A stretch of 64,000 bases of DNA from Lithobates sylvaticus (GCA_028564925.1 CM053031.1:99126888-99190887), one strand, 5' to 3'. Shown: positions 31,796-44,029, numbered from the stretch's first letter. Numbers and translations are program-made. Notes: generated by a model from the sequence alone, not told the origin.

Positions 31796-32287
31796 TTAAC
31801 CGATTTTCGACCAGCTGCAGTACATATACTGCGGAAGGTCGGCTCTATTGCACGAAACAATGTACCTGAACGTCCTTTCGTGGAATAGCCAGGGGGGGCG
31901 CACTCATGCCGCCGATGGCAGTGAGTGCTGATTGACCAGAAGGGGAGCCAATCAGCGGTGTCAGTCGGCCATCCGCGATCGCTCCGCAGAGAGATAGGAC
32001 AGCGGCCTGCCAATGTAAACAAGGCAGATCGCCGTCCTGTCAGGTATGAACAGAGAGATCTTGTGTTACCACTAAGCAGGAACACAAATCTCTCTGTTCA
32101 TACAGTAAGTCCATCCCCCACACAGTAAGAAAGCATCTCCTAGGGACACACTTAACCCTTTGATTGCTACTGGTGTTTACCCCTTCCCTGCTATTAGTGT
32201 CATTAGTACAGTAACAGTGCATATTTTTAGCACTGATCAATGTAATAATGTCACTGGTTCCCAAAAAAGTGTCAAAAGTGTCTGTAA
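31796..32287. mobile_element. piggyBac-type non-autonomous element, left part
   Basis: TTAACCGATTTTCGACCAGC starts at the TTAA at 31796-31799. The interior contains inverted words (CAGGTATGAACAGAGAGATC paired with AATCTCTCTGTTCATACAG) and ends GTCACTGGTTCCCAAAAAAG, which matches the interior of the element at 58216-59490 in reverse. It is interrupted at 32285 by a TAA-flanked MITE. Confidence 0.65.
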
Positions 32288-32515
32288 TGCCGCGTACACA
32301 TAAGCGGACTATCCGCGGGATTTTTCTTTCCAAAAGTCCGGCGGACTTAGTAAGAAGTTTTGACTCAAAATTGTCCGGCGGACAATCCGGCCGTCTGTGT
32401 GCTAGTCCGTGGGACTTTTGAAATGAACGGACTTGCCCACACATGGAGTAAAGTCCGTTCATTTAGAACGTGACTCCAGGTAGACGGGACTAGCGAAGGA
32501 AGTCAATGCCGCCTC
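32288..32515. mobile_element. PIF/Harbinger-like MITE fragment
   Basis: TGCCGCGTACACATAAGCGG follows TAA at 32285-32287. The interior GGACTTGCCCACACATGGAG belongs to the same family. The right end is missing. Confidence 0.6.
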
Positions 32516-32529
32516 GGCGAGATTTACAC

Positions 32530-34090
32530 TGTGCTAGCCCCGTCACCTGGTATGGATTTAAAGGGGAATTCCTACGCCGATAAAACGGCGTGGGGGTCCC
32601 CACCGGATCCATATCAGACCCTTATCCGAGCGCGCAGCCCGGCCGGTCAGGAAAGGGGGTGGGGACGAGCGAGCGCCCTGCAGCCCCCCCACCCCAAAGC
32701 ACCTTATCCCCATGTTGATGAGGACAAGGGCCTCTTCCCGACAACCCTGGCCGTTGGTTGTTGGGGTCTGCGGGCGGGGGGCTTATCGGAATCCGGGAGC
32801 CCCCTTTAATAAGGGGGCCCCCAGATCCCGGCCCCCCACCCTATGTGAATGAGTATGGGGTACGATGTACCCCTACCCATTCACCTGGTGAAACAAGTAT
32901 AAATAAAAACACAACACAAGTTTTTAAAATACTTTATTACACAGTTCCGGGGGTCTTCTTCCGTCTTGGGGGGTCTTCTCGCCGGACCCCTCCACTATCT
33001 TCTGTTAGCTCTTTTACTAGTGGAGGAGCCTGGCTTTCTCCTTCGTCGCCGCCGCCGTCTGGGGGTCTTGTTCCGACTTTGGGGGTCTTGTCCCGCTCTT
33101 CTGTTCTTCTTGCCGGGCCTCCGCTATCTTCTTATAGCTCTTTTACTAGCGGTGGCATTATGCTGGCCATACACTTTACGAAAAATCGGCCGAAATTCAG
33201 TCATTTGGCCAGTTCGTTCGTTTTTCGGACAGTTAATGGGCACAAAATCGATAATCACTGGGATGTTTTTGACCCGAAAAAACTAAGCACAAATTTGGAA
33301 ATTTTCTGCAGAACGAACTATAAATTGAAAGGTTAATGTGTTTCCCGTCCGAACTAGGTATATGTAAAAAAACAAAACAAAAATGGATTCATTTATGTCC
33401 ACTGAACGATTTATCGTCACTATCGTTTGTTCTCACAGGCAAATCTTCATTTAAAAAAATGGGTTCTGCCGATTTTTTGTATAGTGTGTGGCCAGCATTA
33501 GGGACGGTCTAATGGTACTTTTAAATGTTAGTGTAAACACAATTTATGTTTTTAAATTGAATAAATTGCTTGCATGTTACGCAATGATGGTCATTTATTT
33601 TGCGTGAGTATATGAGAGGGGGATTTGGTGAAGCCACATGGAGGAATATTGCTACATCTGTCAGACACCATAGGAATAACACATACAGGGGATGAAAAGC
33701 ACTATGTATCCTACAGGCTCATAACATACCGCTATTTGGTGAGTGTAAATTTCGTAAGGTATTGTCTGGAGGAGCCTTTGGGTTGGAAGCTTTATACCTT
33801 GTATGCTATGTTTCCATTGTCACTTGTCCTTTATTTGTTCTATGATAACTTTAATAAAATAATAATATAAATAAAAATATATAATAAAAAATAAATACAA
33901 AATTTCGGAAGGTGGTGGAATAATCACGTTTCGCTCGGGTGAATCATCACTACACAAACCCATGCAGGGTTGGCCGTAATGGCAGAGACACGTTGTGCTG
34001 TGACTTATATAGGGACAAGGGGCGGGGCCACTGGCTCATGTCACATGGTGACCCTGCCCCCTATGATGTCACAGTCCCGGAGGATGCTAA
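32530..34090 (+). mobile_element. hAT-associated GC-rich frog repeat, interrupted by a MITE
   Basis: This is the block CCTTATCCCCATGTTGATG...GGTCTGCGGGCGGGGGGCTT...ACCCCTACCCATTCACC, also present at 49.5-50.3 kb and, inverted, at 50.9-51.3 kb. After a CTTTATTACACAG run come repeated GGGGGTCTTSTTCCG units, then the MITE at 33161. The GGGGCGGGGCCACTGGCTCA...GATGTCACAG block at 34019-34073 resembles 50.15-50.26 kb. Open frames across it (up to 192 codons) are repeat text, not genes. Confidence 0.55.
33161..33497. mobile_element. PIF/Harbinger-like MITE, complete (337 bp)
   Basis: The inverted tips are TGCTGGCCATACACT and AGTGTGTGGCCAGCA, with direct TTA duplications at 33158-33160 and 33498-33500. 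It is non-coding. Confidence 0.85.
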
Positions 34091-34094
34091 AAAA

Positions 34095-34871
34095 AAAGTA
34101 AAAAAAGTAGGGTGGAGTACAGAGGTCAGAAATAGGTAAGCCAGTGTATAGAGGTCAGTAATAGGTGACAGCTTGGAGATGGCAAGCAGAAACTGCTGAC
34201 GGTACCCGCTCAGTCAGCCCTGCTACTAAGACTAAAGCAGCGGTGTCACTAGAGTTGGTGTCACCTGGTGCGGTAAAAAGGGTGTCACCCCCCCCCCTAT
34301 TTTTGGGCTGGAGGTTAATAAGGCCTAGGGGATAGCACGTTAGGCACTTCCTAATAGCTCAGTTCCTAGGAACACTAATGGATAATGGCCAACAGGCCCT
34401 CTTACCAGACCCAGGGAAACCGCAGCAGTGACCCCCTCCAGCTGGACGATCGCTCCATCTGGGTTGCCCAGGCTGATTCTGGTCAGTAGTGTAGCATGTC
34501 TGTACCCTGGCATTGGCTCTGTCTTTCTCCCCTTTGGTGGTGCGGGTACAGAGTGGCACAAAAAAAAAAACAGAGAGTGGTTAAAACCCTCCCTTACTCT
34601 ATCCAAAATGAAAAAAAAAGTTTTGCCTTTAGTTCGTTATTCAATGTCCAAATCCACATTACACTTTTACGAAAGAGGGACAGTGTTGCCTGAGAGTATC
34701 ACAGAGCTAGAGACAATATCAGTGCTTAAAGAGACAAGATTCAATGATATCATCAGTGCTGAAATGGACCAGAGTCAGTGTCAACATCACTTATCCTGAG
34801 CATTCCAACATAACAGCTGGGCCCCAACAAGCTGGTCACCAGAAGAGAGTATATTACAGAATGTTGAACTG
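34095..34871. other. Unassigned sequence with a possible hAT-type short repeat
   Basis: GCAGCGGTGTCACTAGAGTT at 34229 followed by GGTGTCACC resembles the tip of a vertebrate short hAT element, but I could not find its other end. No gene is recognised. Confidence 0.35.
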
Positions 34872-34874
34872 TTA

Positions 34875-35293
34875 TGCCCCGTACACACGATCAGATTTTC
34901 CGACAACAAATGTTGTATGTGAGCTTTTTGGCTGAAAGTATGTATGCTCCATCGAACATTTGTTGTCAGACTTTCCTCCAACAAATGTTGGCTAACAGGT
35001 TCTTAAATTTTCCGCCAAAAAAACATTGTTGTCAAAATTTCTGATCGTGTGTACACAAGTCCGACGCACAAAAGTTCACGCATGCTCGGAATCAAGCAGA
35101 AGGAGCCGCAGTGGCTATTGAACTTCCTTTTTCTCAGCTCGTCGTACATTTTGTACGTCACCACGTTCCCACGTTCGTAATTGTTGGCCAACATTTGTGT
35201 GACCGTGTGTATGCAAGACAAGTTTGAGCCAACATCCTTCGAACAAAAATCCACGGTTTTGTTGGTGGAAAGTCTGATCGTGTGTACGGGGCA
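34875..35293. mobile_element. PIF/Harbinger-like MITE, complete (419 bp)
   Basis: The tips TGCCCCGTACACACGATCAG and CTGATCGTGTGTACGGGGCA are near-perfect inverses, flanked by TTA at 34872-34874 and 35294-35296. Sub-terminal ACAAATGTTG words repeat within both arms. Confidence 0.88.
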
Positions 35294-35296
35294 TTA

Positions 35297-35589
35297 GAGT
35301 GGCGTAATTCTGCTCAGTTAGGATTGCCGCATTATAGAGTTCAGGAGAAGTTGTTCTCTACACCTATTGCTTGTTGTTCACCTGTTTGCAATATATTCCG
35401 TGATAAAGTGTAACTGTTTGCTGTATTATTACTGTTGTTTTATATCTCTTTTGCTACTGGGGTACTGCATATACAACATGTACATCTACAATAAATATTC
35501 CTTACCCAGCCAGGTGTGTCAGAGTGTGAGGTGCTGTTTGTAGAGTCGTGGGCACAGGAACAGGGGACCCATTACATTCAGTGGCTCCT
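35297..35589. other. Unassigned sequence
   Basis: T-rich with a CAATAAATATTCC word near 35490; no element or gene identified. Confidence 0.35.
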
Positions 35590-35850
35590 TCGGGGTGAGC
35601 AATATATACAAATGTGGGTTAATGCAGCAGAGCAAATGTGTAGATGTAGTAGCAGATTATCAGGAGTACGAGTGTAGGAAATGGGAGCAGAGATGGAGTT
35701 GGGGAGCAAACTGATACAATGGAGTAGGGAGACAACAATAAAAAGTAGAAAAGATGGTACAGTTTCAGCAATAGAGGAGTAGAGGAAAAGAGAACAGAAA
35801 GAGGACAGGTCAGAACGAGAACAAAATTCAAAATAAAAACAGCTGCATTT
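35590..35850. repeat. Purine-rich minisatellite, part 3
   Basis: Units such as GTGTAGGAAATGGGAGCAGAG and AATAGAGGAGTAGAGGAAAAG continue the tract seen at 25600 and 30905. Confidence 0.5.
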
Positions 35851-36511
35851 GTTGAGCTTAAAAGCATCCATTTTTAAAAGGTGTGAAAAAAAAAATTGTA
35901 GGCCCGTAATATCCATTTTTTATGGGCTAATACATAGCTTGTGTGAACAGAAGGATTATATCATAAAACCATTCTGACCTTCTATTTATCCGGGAGCACT
36001 GGAGGGGAGGGGGGAAAACAGACAGCATATTTTTCTCTCAGTGCTGAAAATTCACTGAGGAGGAGAGGAATAACCCAATAAACAAGGGAGAGAATAGAAA
36101 TCATTTTACACTGCTAACAATTTAGGAAAATAATAATGCGTAAATGATTTCTCCTGGCTGTCTGCTGCTGGCAGTGTTTGTGGCACTGTGCAGTGACAAT
36201 GACACACACCAAGCCCTTTCACTAGACTCTACAGCTTTGTAGGGGTATTAAAGATTCAATTTATGTACCAAGGTCAGTATCGTATATCCAAAGAGAGAGC
36301 TGCATTCTGTGCTGACATTCATTTACCAAACCAACCTATACTAAAACAATGAAGCATCAGCTAGTACAGCAATTGCTAACTTGCCTTTGTTTGCATTAAA
36401 AATTTTCACGGCAAATGCAACACAAATAAAAATGATTTAAATCCAATAAGCATAAAATAGCGAAAGCGTGTATTTTCAACCATTATACTGGTCTCAGGCT
36501 GGACACTTGGT
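35851..36511. other. Unassigned sequence
   Basis: I see no gene-like frame or element tip here. Confidence 0.4.
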
Positions 36512-36525
36512 ATTCATAGTTATCA

Positions 36526-36865
36526 AAATAAGAAATGGCTATACCTCATGTGGACTCCAAGTAAAGGTTATTGGAATATGAAAATATCCAAAATGACACC
36601 AGAGGACACCAGCAGTGGTCAAGGTAGACATGTTTCACACAACAGAAATGTGCTTAATCATGTGTGAAATGCATCTATCTTGACCACTGCTGGTGTCCTC
36701 TGGTGTCATTTTGGATATTTTCAAATTCCAATGAACTTTACTTGGAGCCCACGTGAGGTGCAACCATTTCTTATTTTGACAATTTACCATGGAGGTGAGC
36801 CAAGGCTTGCTAGGTGTGTGTTCCAGTGGGCGTATCAGTTACACCTGGAGCGGTGAGTTCTTTTC
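36526..36865. mobile_element. Penelope-like foldback element with degenerate hammerhead
   Basis: The arms 36531-36635 and 36675-36780 are inverted copies (CAAAATAAGAAATGG...CCATTTCTTATTTTG; GTCAAGGTAGA...TCTATCTTGAC). An 85-bp tail (36781-36865) follows the right arm only. ATTCATAGTTATCA (36512-36525) and ATTCATAGTTACCA (36866-36879) match at 13 of 14 positions as target duplications. The layout copies that of the elements at 7965-23255 and 46173-46595. The centre reads, on the minus strand, ATGATTA, GCACA/TGTGT, GAAAC, AT, GTC. Confidence 0.55.
36621..36675 (-). ncRNA. Degenerate hammerhead-like core
   Basis: The minus-strand order is ATGATTA (for CTGANGA, two mismatches), helix II GCACA/TGTGT, GAAA, a C-AT-G minimal helix III, then UC. 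Helix I would be made of the outer arms (GGTCAAGATA with TACCTTGACC) with extra bases before the core. It is likely inactive. Confidence 0.3.
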
Positions 36866-36879
36866 ATTCATAGTTACCA

Positions 36880-37540
36880 ACTGTCTCCAAGTTCCAGAGA
36901 CAGTAGCTATTTTTCAACTACATTAGTTTACACTAATTAGGTTTATGTGAGGCTTGAAGGGCAGATAAACTGCCTCCTAATTTTAAGTCAACTAAGACAA
37001 CATGGAAAGGCCTTGTTTAAAATTACTATATTCTGAAGCAGTACCAGAACAAATTCGTTCAACGCCCAGGGCTAAAATACAGAACTATCCCCCCCTTACC
37101 CACTGCTAATGCATGATGTAGAATAGGCATATTGACCTTCACCTGTTCTCTGGGGGGCTTGGCCCCCCTTGCTCAAGCTGCCCATTGGTGGCATGGAATT
37201 AGCACTGTGAAGATATAGCCAATTGCTTGCTTTCTTACAGCTGGGAGTTGCTTGCACACGTGAATTGTGTTTTTAGTCTCAACTGTGGGAGGCTGGGGAG
37301 GAGAGGGGAAGTGTTGGAGCATGGTGTAACAGCAGTAGCTATCAAGTAATGCTCCACTGGTTGCCAGCCACTGATCTGGTGTGTGCGTGTGGTGCTAAAT
37401 TGAACTTTACCCTTTTGAGCGGGGGTACTTGGTCTGGAAGTTGGAAAGAGAAAAAACATATAGTAGAGAAAAAACATACAAGGTCTACTTGCAGCTTCAA
37501 AGAGTATATAGTAAGGAATGTTCCAAAATTGTGGATATAA
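36880..37540. other. Unassigned sequence
   Basis: No identifiable gene or repeat end; short frames only. Confidence 0.35.
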
Positions 37541-38045
37541 TTAAAGCTGAATGCCAGTTTTTTTTTTTTTTTCTGCATAGTTACATTGGAACAGACACGT
37601 TTGATCCCTGTGGAAATAGAGAATCGCTGTAGTAGCTGACACTACTACAGTGATCCTTGCCATTATCCAGGTTCCGTGTCATTCGGCACAGGCACCATTC
37701 AGAGAACGTTTGCATTTGGACAATGTGGTAAGGAGAGGCGGTAACATCATGGTCTCCACCCAGTCCAATTTAGAGAGAGCCTTGTATTAATTGAAAAAAA
37801 TTAAAAGTGTTCTCTGAATGGCTCCAGTGCTGATTGGTTGACCCCTGTGTTACTAGGCAGTAGACCAGCTGTTCAGCACAAGATCCAGAAGACAGTGAGG
37901 ATCACTGTAGTAGTTGCAGATACTACAGGGATTTTCCTCTTCCACAGGGATTGGCCAGATATAGGATATGTATACATACAATGGTCCAAGTTGAACCAAT
38001 GTACAGTAATTATGATTAAAATAAACATACCTGAAACTTAGCTCT
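37541..38045. mobile_element. TTAA-type inverted-repeat element, diverged
   Basis: It starts AATTAAAGCTGAATGCCAG. The internal inverted arms GATCCCTGTGGAAATAGAG...ACTACTACAGTGATCC (37602-37660) and GGATCACTGTAGTAGT...CCACAGGGAT (37898-37955) pair over about 55 bp. The right tip is not clear. Confidence 0.5.
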
Positions 38046-38261
38046 GTTCAAGAAGACAAATTACAACAAGAAAGTTGGTTGAATACAATTGGATTTTACA
38101 GATGTGGGATAAAAAGATGTACCTTGCTGTAGATTCTGCCACAGAGAATACTAGTTTGAGTTTTATAATACTAGCAAAGTATTACATCTGAAACAACTTA
38201 TTGATTGTCATGCTTATGAGGTTGTTGTTTCAATCGTTTGCATCTTGTGTAGGATACAATA

Positions 38262-38480
38262 GGGACATTTACTAAAACTGGAGCACTCAGAATTTGGTTC
38301 AGCTGTGCATGATAGCCAATCAGCTTTTAACTAGGTACAGCTTGTTCAACTGCCGGCAATTAAAAAACAGGGAAAAAAATGGCATTGGAGTCCCCCCCCC
38401 CGCCAAATCCATACCAAGCCCTTCAGATCTGATATGAATTTTGAAGGGCCGCCCGCTTCTAAACAATGCCTTTTTATTAA
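38262..38480. repeat. Two short frog repeat fragments
   Basis: TTTACTAAAACTGGAGCACT...GCAGCTTGTTC (about 38269-38350) is the element split at 25826/30905. It is followed by AAATCCATACCAAGCCCTTC, a fragment of the hAT-associated GC-rich repeat. Confidence 0.55.
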
Positions 38481-39604
38481 TGTTAATAAATACACTGGCT
38501 ACCGCCAGGGGTTGAACTACCATATTTTCACTAATAAAATACCACATGACTGCATAAAATAACTCATGCAGTATTTTAGTAACATTTTTTAGTGAATGCC
38601 AAAAACACTTTTTGAAAAAACGCTGTTCAGTATCTTCCCGCATACTCGGAGGCGGTAAGATATTGCTTTGTGAATGGAGCCCAGTATGTACTGGCAGAGA
38701 GACTACAGGTACCAAGATCCTCTGCTGTCTCTCAGGAGATTGGCAATCACTGTGGTAACAGGAAATTATGTCATTATCTGAGTACTGGGCAGTGGGCACT
38801 ATGGATAAAGGCTTAATCCATAATCCCACTTACCAGTGTCCCTTGATTTCATTATAAACATTGATGCCCATTGAACTTTCTCTCACCCCAAGAAATGAGA
38901 AGGGCATGTCATCATTTCGTTATACATTTCCTATACTTCACCTTTTATCTATTTAAATATTATTAGAATCAACCTTTCAATTTGAACCCAGCCATAACCA
39001 CAATGGCATTGCATTGATGCTACCTTGTAATCCTTGCAACTGGGGGGTTCTGTACACTGTGTATAGAACACCCTTAGCAGTTCCTTCTCATTGTGATTTG
39101 TGTACTACTTTTCCCAGTATTTTTCCCTTATGGCAACACTGTGTGTTACACTTGCAATCAAATTTACCTGCAGAGGATTTTTTTCCCAAGAAAATGTGGA
39201 CTTTTACTTAAAGTGGACCTCTCAGTAGCCTTATGTCTTTTATCATGAAAAAACAGTCCTTTAGCACCAGTCATGTGATTTTGCCTAGGCTAAGATGTCA
39301 TTGGTCTGAAGCAGAGAGGAGATAGGAGCAGATCTCCTCCTCACCCTCAGTGATATTAATGTAACAATATAACTTTGTAAGAAGGCACAAGGAGAGAGGC
39401 TGCAGCAGAGGGTAATATGTGTCAAACTGTTGTAAACCCTGCCAAGAACTGCATAATTACCATGCTTCACATGATTGTGCCATCTCAGAGCCAGGATTTC
39501 CATCCAGGAAAAAGATACTGACCCTAGAGAATACCTGAACAAAGATGTTGCTGTCCTAGAGAGAAAAGCAGATGAATGCATCATCAGGTGTGTGGATGTC
39601 ACCC
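38481..39604. other. Unassigned sequence
   Basis: A possible TTAA-type element tip (TTAAAGTGGACCTCTCAG) lies at 39208. No gene is recognised; open frames here run into the adjoining MITE. Confidence 0.35.
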
Positions 39605-39607
39605 TAA

Positions 39608-40027
39608 AGCCTCATACACACGATAGGACCGTGGACCAACTTTCCTGTGGATTTTTGTCCAAAGGGCGTTGGCCCCAAGTTGGTATTGCATACACACGGC
39701 AGGACTTTTTTCAGCCAACTTTCACCAAATCACTTGGTTTTTCTGCTCTTTACCGCCACCTTTGGTCAACTTCTGTATTGATGTCTGATCTTTTGCATTG
39801 GCTCTGCATTGGTTTGTACAAAAGTCCGTTGGTTTTGTGTACACATGGTCGGACTTTGGTCCATCGGACTTATGTTGGCAGAAAGTTGGTCCGTTCGCAC
39901 AGCCAACAAAAGTCAGATGAAACCTGGAAAAAGTTGGTCCGATGGAGCGTACACACGGTCGGATGTTGGTCCAAAACAGCTAATTTGCATGTTGGTTGTC
40001 AAAAAGTCCGATCGTGTGTATGGGCCT
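39608..40027. mobile_element. PIF/Harbinger-like MITE (420 bp)
   Basis: The tips AGCCTCATACACACGAT and ATCGTGTGTATGGGCCT are imperfect inverses. The flanks TAA (39605-39607) and TTA (40028-40030) differ by one base. Internal GGACTTTGGTCC/GTCCGATGG words are shared with the other copies. Confidence 0.75.
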
Positions 40028-40030
40028 TTA

Positions 40031-40890
40031 GCGCGAAGCATGCTCATCAACTCCCGGGAGTAGGTGGAGACTGCGGTCATGTGAAAAATCTAACATTAAG
40101 GCAGTTCCCCAACTTAAAGATGCACTTTCATTGTGTGCAATAAAAAAAACATACAGAGTTCCTCTGAAAAGCGGCATGTGTCACTACACATTGTCACTGA
40201 TATGTTGCATTAGGAGGGACATGCTGAGCGAAACAATGACCCCCCTCACTACTGGGGGACCTGTCACCTTACCAGGTACCACGCCTAACAACTGGTTGCT
40301 TGTAGTGTGTTCTTCTACTTGGTTACCATCTTTCTTCTTGTCTTGCCCAGTTAACCTTTTTCAGGGTTGTTACTTCATACTCTTCTGTGCTTGACAGAAC
40401 CTGGTTCTTTTGATATGCCAGGATCCTCATGCACCCCTTTGAGTAATTTCAGACCAGGATTGTAACGGTTAATGTAACTTTTACTAAATAAATGTGGCAG
40501 AACAGTTCAATATGAACAAAGTCCTTCCTCTAACCCCAACTATAGTAGTGTAGTGGCCCAGGCATACCTCCGTGAGGCGAGAGTCCATTATAGCATTGTC
40601 CATAGCTTAATGTCTTCTAAAATCCCAGATGCTTTCAGCAGCACCAGACAATTCCACTCACAGGTAATACTGGAACCCACGGGAACCCTGGACTTCAGCC
40701 ACCCCCTTGTTATAGCACAGGTGGGCTGGCTAGAACCATAAGCCCAGGAACTGAACTTGCAACATTTAACCCTTTCCCCCAGCCTGGGCCAGCTGCTGAC
40801 TCACTATAACTAAACACAGTTCAACCTGCCTACAGGTGGAGCCCTGTAATCACTGTAGGAGGTAATAAATATCTGTATTACATTATTACA
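40031..40890. other. Unassigned sequence
   Basis: No recognisable element tip or gene. Confidence 0.35.
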
Positions 40891-40892
40891 TG

Positions 40893-41171
40893 GGGGTTGA
40901 TTTACTAAAGACTAATAGGCTGTTCACTTTGCAAGGGAAGGTGCTTTGTCCAAGAGAGTTTGCCAAGAGCTTAGAGAATGTGGTGAAGTTTCACTTTGCA
41001 AAGAATAATCATGTGCCAGAGAAAAAAAAATGCTTGCATTTTTGCTTGCACATGACTGGAGGATGGAAGTCAGCAAATGTTTACCTCATTCTCTAATTTC
41101 TGCAGCAAATTCACTCACAAAGCGCAACTTCTCTTTGCAAAGTGAACAGCCCATTTGCCTTCATGAAATTT
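40893..41171. mobile_element. Palindromic frog MITE (TTTACTAAAG-type)
   Basis: GGGTTGATTTACTAAAG...GGCTGTTCACTTTGCAA at the left is mirrored by TTGCAAAGTGAACAGCC...TGCCTTCATGAAATTTAA at the right. The interior is rich in TTTGCAAAG words. It is non-coding. Confidence 0.7.
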
Positions 41172-41406
41172 AAGTGGAAGGAAAGCATAACTACACCTAT
41201 TCTTAAAAATGCCTTCTCCTACCCTCATCCTATATACAGTATCCTGCCTACTAACCTGTATAAAAAAATCCTGCAACGCTGGCTGCCCTGTGCCAGTGAG
41301 CGGCTGCTGCAGGGGAGAGGTGGAAGTGCTGACAATGACTGTTTTTTTTGGAGCCTAAGGATGACATCACGGCTTCCGGAACTGAGAGATGTTGTCCAGC
41401 ACTCCC

Positions 41407-41564
41407 TTAGGCTTGATTCACACCTATGAATTTTTAGTGCTTTTTGCATTTTGCAGATTTGCACTACAGCCCATTTACCATGGTTTCCTATGGAACACGT
41501 TGTGTAGAGCAAATCTGCAAAATGCAAAAAGCACAAAAAATGCATAGGTGTGAATCAAGCCTTA
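41407..41564. mobile_element. Near-perfect palindromic MITE (158 bp)
   Basis: TTAGGCTTGATTCACACCTA at the left pairs with TAGGTGTGAATCAAGCCTTA at the right. The inner arms (GCTTTTTGCATTTTGCAGAT and its inverse) also pair, leaving a small loop. Its right edge shares the TTA used by the next element. Confidence 0.85.
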
Positions 41565-41989
41565 AGCCCCATACACACGCTCGGATTATCCGAGGACCAG
41601 GTCCGTTGGATCATGTCCGTCGTACTTTGTCCGATGTTGGTTTTGCGTACACACGGTCGGACAAAGTTGTCGGAAAATCTGATCATTCTGAACGTGGTGA
41701 CGTTTGTTGCCTACGACGGGACTACGTACAGGCTAGTAGCCAATAGCTTTGGTCTTGTAATGTGATCTGAGCATGCGTAGCACTTTGTCCGTCGGAATTC
41801 GCTACACACGATCGGATTTGGTGTGATCGGACTTTGTTGTCAAAAAATCTATCCAGCAGGAGATAGGACTTTGTCCGTCGGACAATCCGATGAAAACTGT
41901 CCGATGGTGCCTACACATGGTCGGAATTTCCGACAACATTGTCTGATAGGACAGAATCCATCGGAAAATCCAACCGTGTGTATGGGGCT
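41565..41989. mobile_element. PIF/Harbinger-like MITE, complete (425 bp)
   Basis: The tips AGCCCCATACACACGCTCGG and CCGTGTGTATGGGGCT are inverted. TTA lies at 41562-41564 and 41990-41992. It inserted at the TTA that ends the palindromic MITE. Confidence 0.85.
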
Positions 41990-41992
41990 TTA

Positions 41993-44020
41993 CAGAGAGC
42001 TGAAGGATCATATGACCAGACTGGAGCAGACTGAAAATAGGTGAGTGTACATATATTTTTTTTATACAGGTTAGGCAGGATAGGTTAGGGGGGCACTTCT
42101 AAAAATAGATATACTTAGGGATTCCTCCACTTTAACCGCACTATGTAGCATAAATGCCCTTTACATGGAAAAATATCTCATGCTAGGTTCCCTTTTAAAA
42201 TTATCTGCTTTCTCTTTTATTTTAGCAGCCAGCACAGATCCTGTTTAAAATGATCAATGCATACTAGTTTCAAGCTGTATATGCTTAAATTATAGGTAAG
42301 CAGCAGGTCACCTCTATCTTAATTCTGCAAGCAATGTCTTTCCAGCCACAGGTTTGTAGTATGTCAACTGCTCCTCCCAACTCTGCAATGCTGTTTGGCT
42401 GTTAGGTGCTTAAGCTGGAGATACCTGAGCATACAGGTTTGGCCCTGAGCCCTTGGCTCTTGGATGAACAAAAGTGAGCAGACCCTGTTGCTACACCTAG
42501 CTTACATCACCAATTTATTATTCTAGCTCACAGCTGTTATCTCAGATGTTTTTCCTCCCAGCTGCTCATATGGGACTGGCTAAGGAGAGCCAGCGGTTAG
42601 GATTTCAGAGATGTAAGACATGTGCAAAGTTTACTAACGGTAGGCTGTTTCTGCAAACAGGCACAAATCGTTTGCGTACACAAACAACCTTTTTTTTTTC
42701 AAAGGAGACATTAAAATACCGCTTGCTTAGCATTAAACATATGGTCAGTAGAAATCAAAATGTGCTAATTAATAAGGTGCTTGCAAATGAAATATAATTA
42801 CCAGACACCAATAAACTTTTATTGTTTTTGTAAATCTTCTATTGACTGTCATTAATGAATGAGCCCCCTGTTTGAAACAAAATACCAATAATACCAATAC
42901 ATATAAAAGTCAAAATAGCAAGGAGGAGGTATTGAATTCTATTATTTGTGAGAGTATATTGGAGAACATAAATACACAGTATATTTACTGGTGACAGATG
43001 CAATTGGAGCTGTAAGATTTGGCTGAAAACACAATGAATACTTACATATACCATAATTGTAAGTAGGAGCAATGTAGAACAAAAACTGTAAAACAGTAAA
43101 GTCACTGCAAGGTATGATTATCCCCAAAGGCACCAAACACTTGCTCCTGGGATAATAATGGATTGGAAGTATGGGTAAATCATAGGAATCGAAACTGGGG
43201 GAGGTGATAATGGTTAGGTACCATGAACTAGAGGTTTTAGCCTGGTGTGGTTCCATGCCAGATTATGCGGTTGGGCAAAATAGTTAATTATATACTCCTT
43301 GACAATGATCGTTTTTATTCAATATCACTTCACAAACACAGTTTAACATTCACCTGTAAGAGTTGCTTGTAAGAAGACTATAATCTGTATTTTATATAAT
43401 TTTTTTTTTGTTTTGTTTTTTGCTTTTTTTAATGCAAAGCTTTATGGCAAACAAGCAGAGCATACATAATTTAAAAGTGACAGCATCTGGGTGACATATT
43501 GATGGGTAAACTAATTCAAACATACTAGTTTATGACCTAGACTGAGAAAATTTGACCAGTGTGCATTGGTTCACTATGTACCACAGAATCAACAATTGGT
43601 AAAACCACCAAGAATGACCAAGTTTCATGATCAGCCACAGTTCAATGGCAGTGAGCGGTCAGAGTGTGCTTACACATGGCATACTGACCACTGGTCCAAG
43701 AAGGGCTTATTTATTATTTATGTAGTGCCCACCACCTTTGCTCTACCTTTTGTTTAGGCCTGGTTGTTTGGTTTGGTTTGGGAGGAGTGATAGAATAGAG
43801 GGGGGTGTGGCCACCTGTACTCTGCCCTGAAAGATCTCCCTTGCATTCTATAGGAAATGTTCTGGAAAGAAGGCGGGCTGGGGTGCAGGCAGTTTGTATG
43901 GAGAGCCCTGGTCCAATCACTAATTTATATTGGCAGGGGCAGGACTCGCATATAAACTGAGATCCCATGCTTCCTGGGGGAGATGGGAGAAACTGAATCC
44001 AGAGAAACAGCAAAGACATA
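41993..44020. other. Unassigned sequence
   Basis: Two kilobases without a supported gene. Short frames only; T-rich near 43398-43430. Confidence 0.35.
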
Positions 44021-44029
44021 TCAACATGG

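Noticed and set aside
32758-33336. 192-codon frame
   Set aside because: It runs across the GC-rich dispersed repeat into the MITE at 33161.
33905-33965. Hammerhead-like text on the minus strand (GTGATGA...GAGCGAAACG)
   Set aside because: The first core base and the cleavage-site triplet do not fit, helix II is only about 3 bp and no arms or duplications were found.
39475-40143. 222-codon frame, the longest with no TE hallmark
   Set aside because: Most of it is the non-coding Harbinger-like MITE at 39608-40027.
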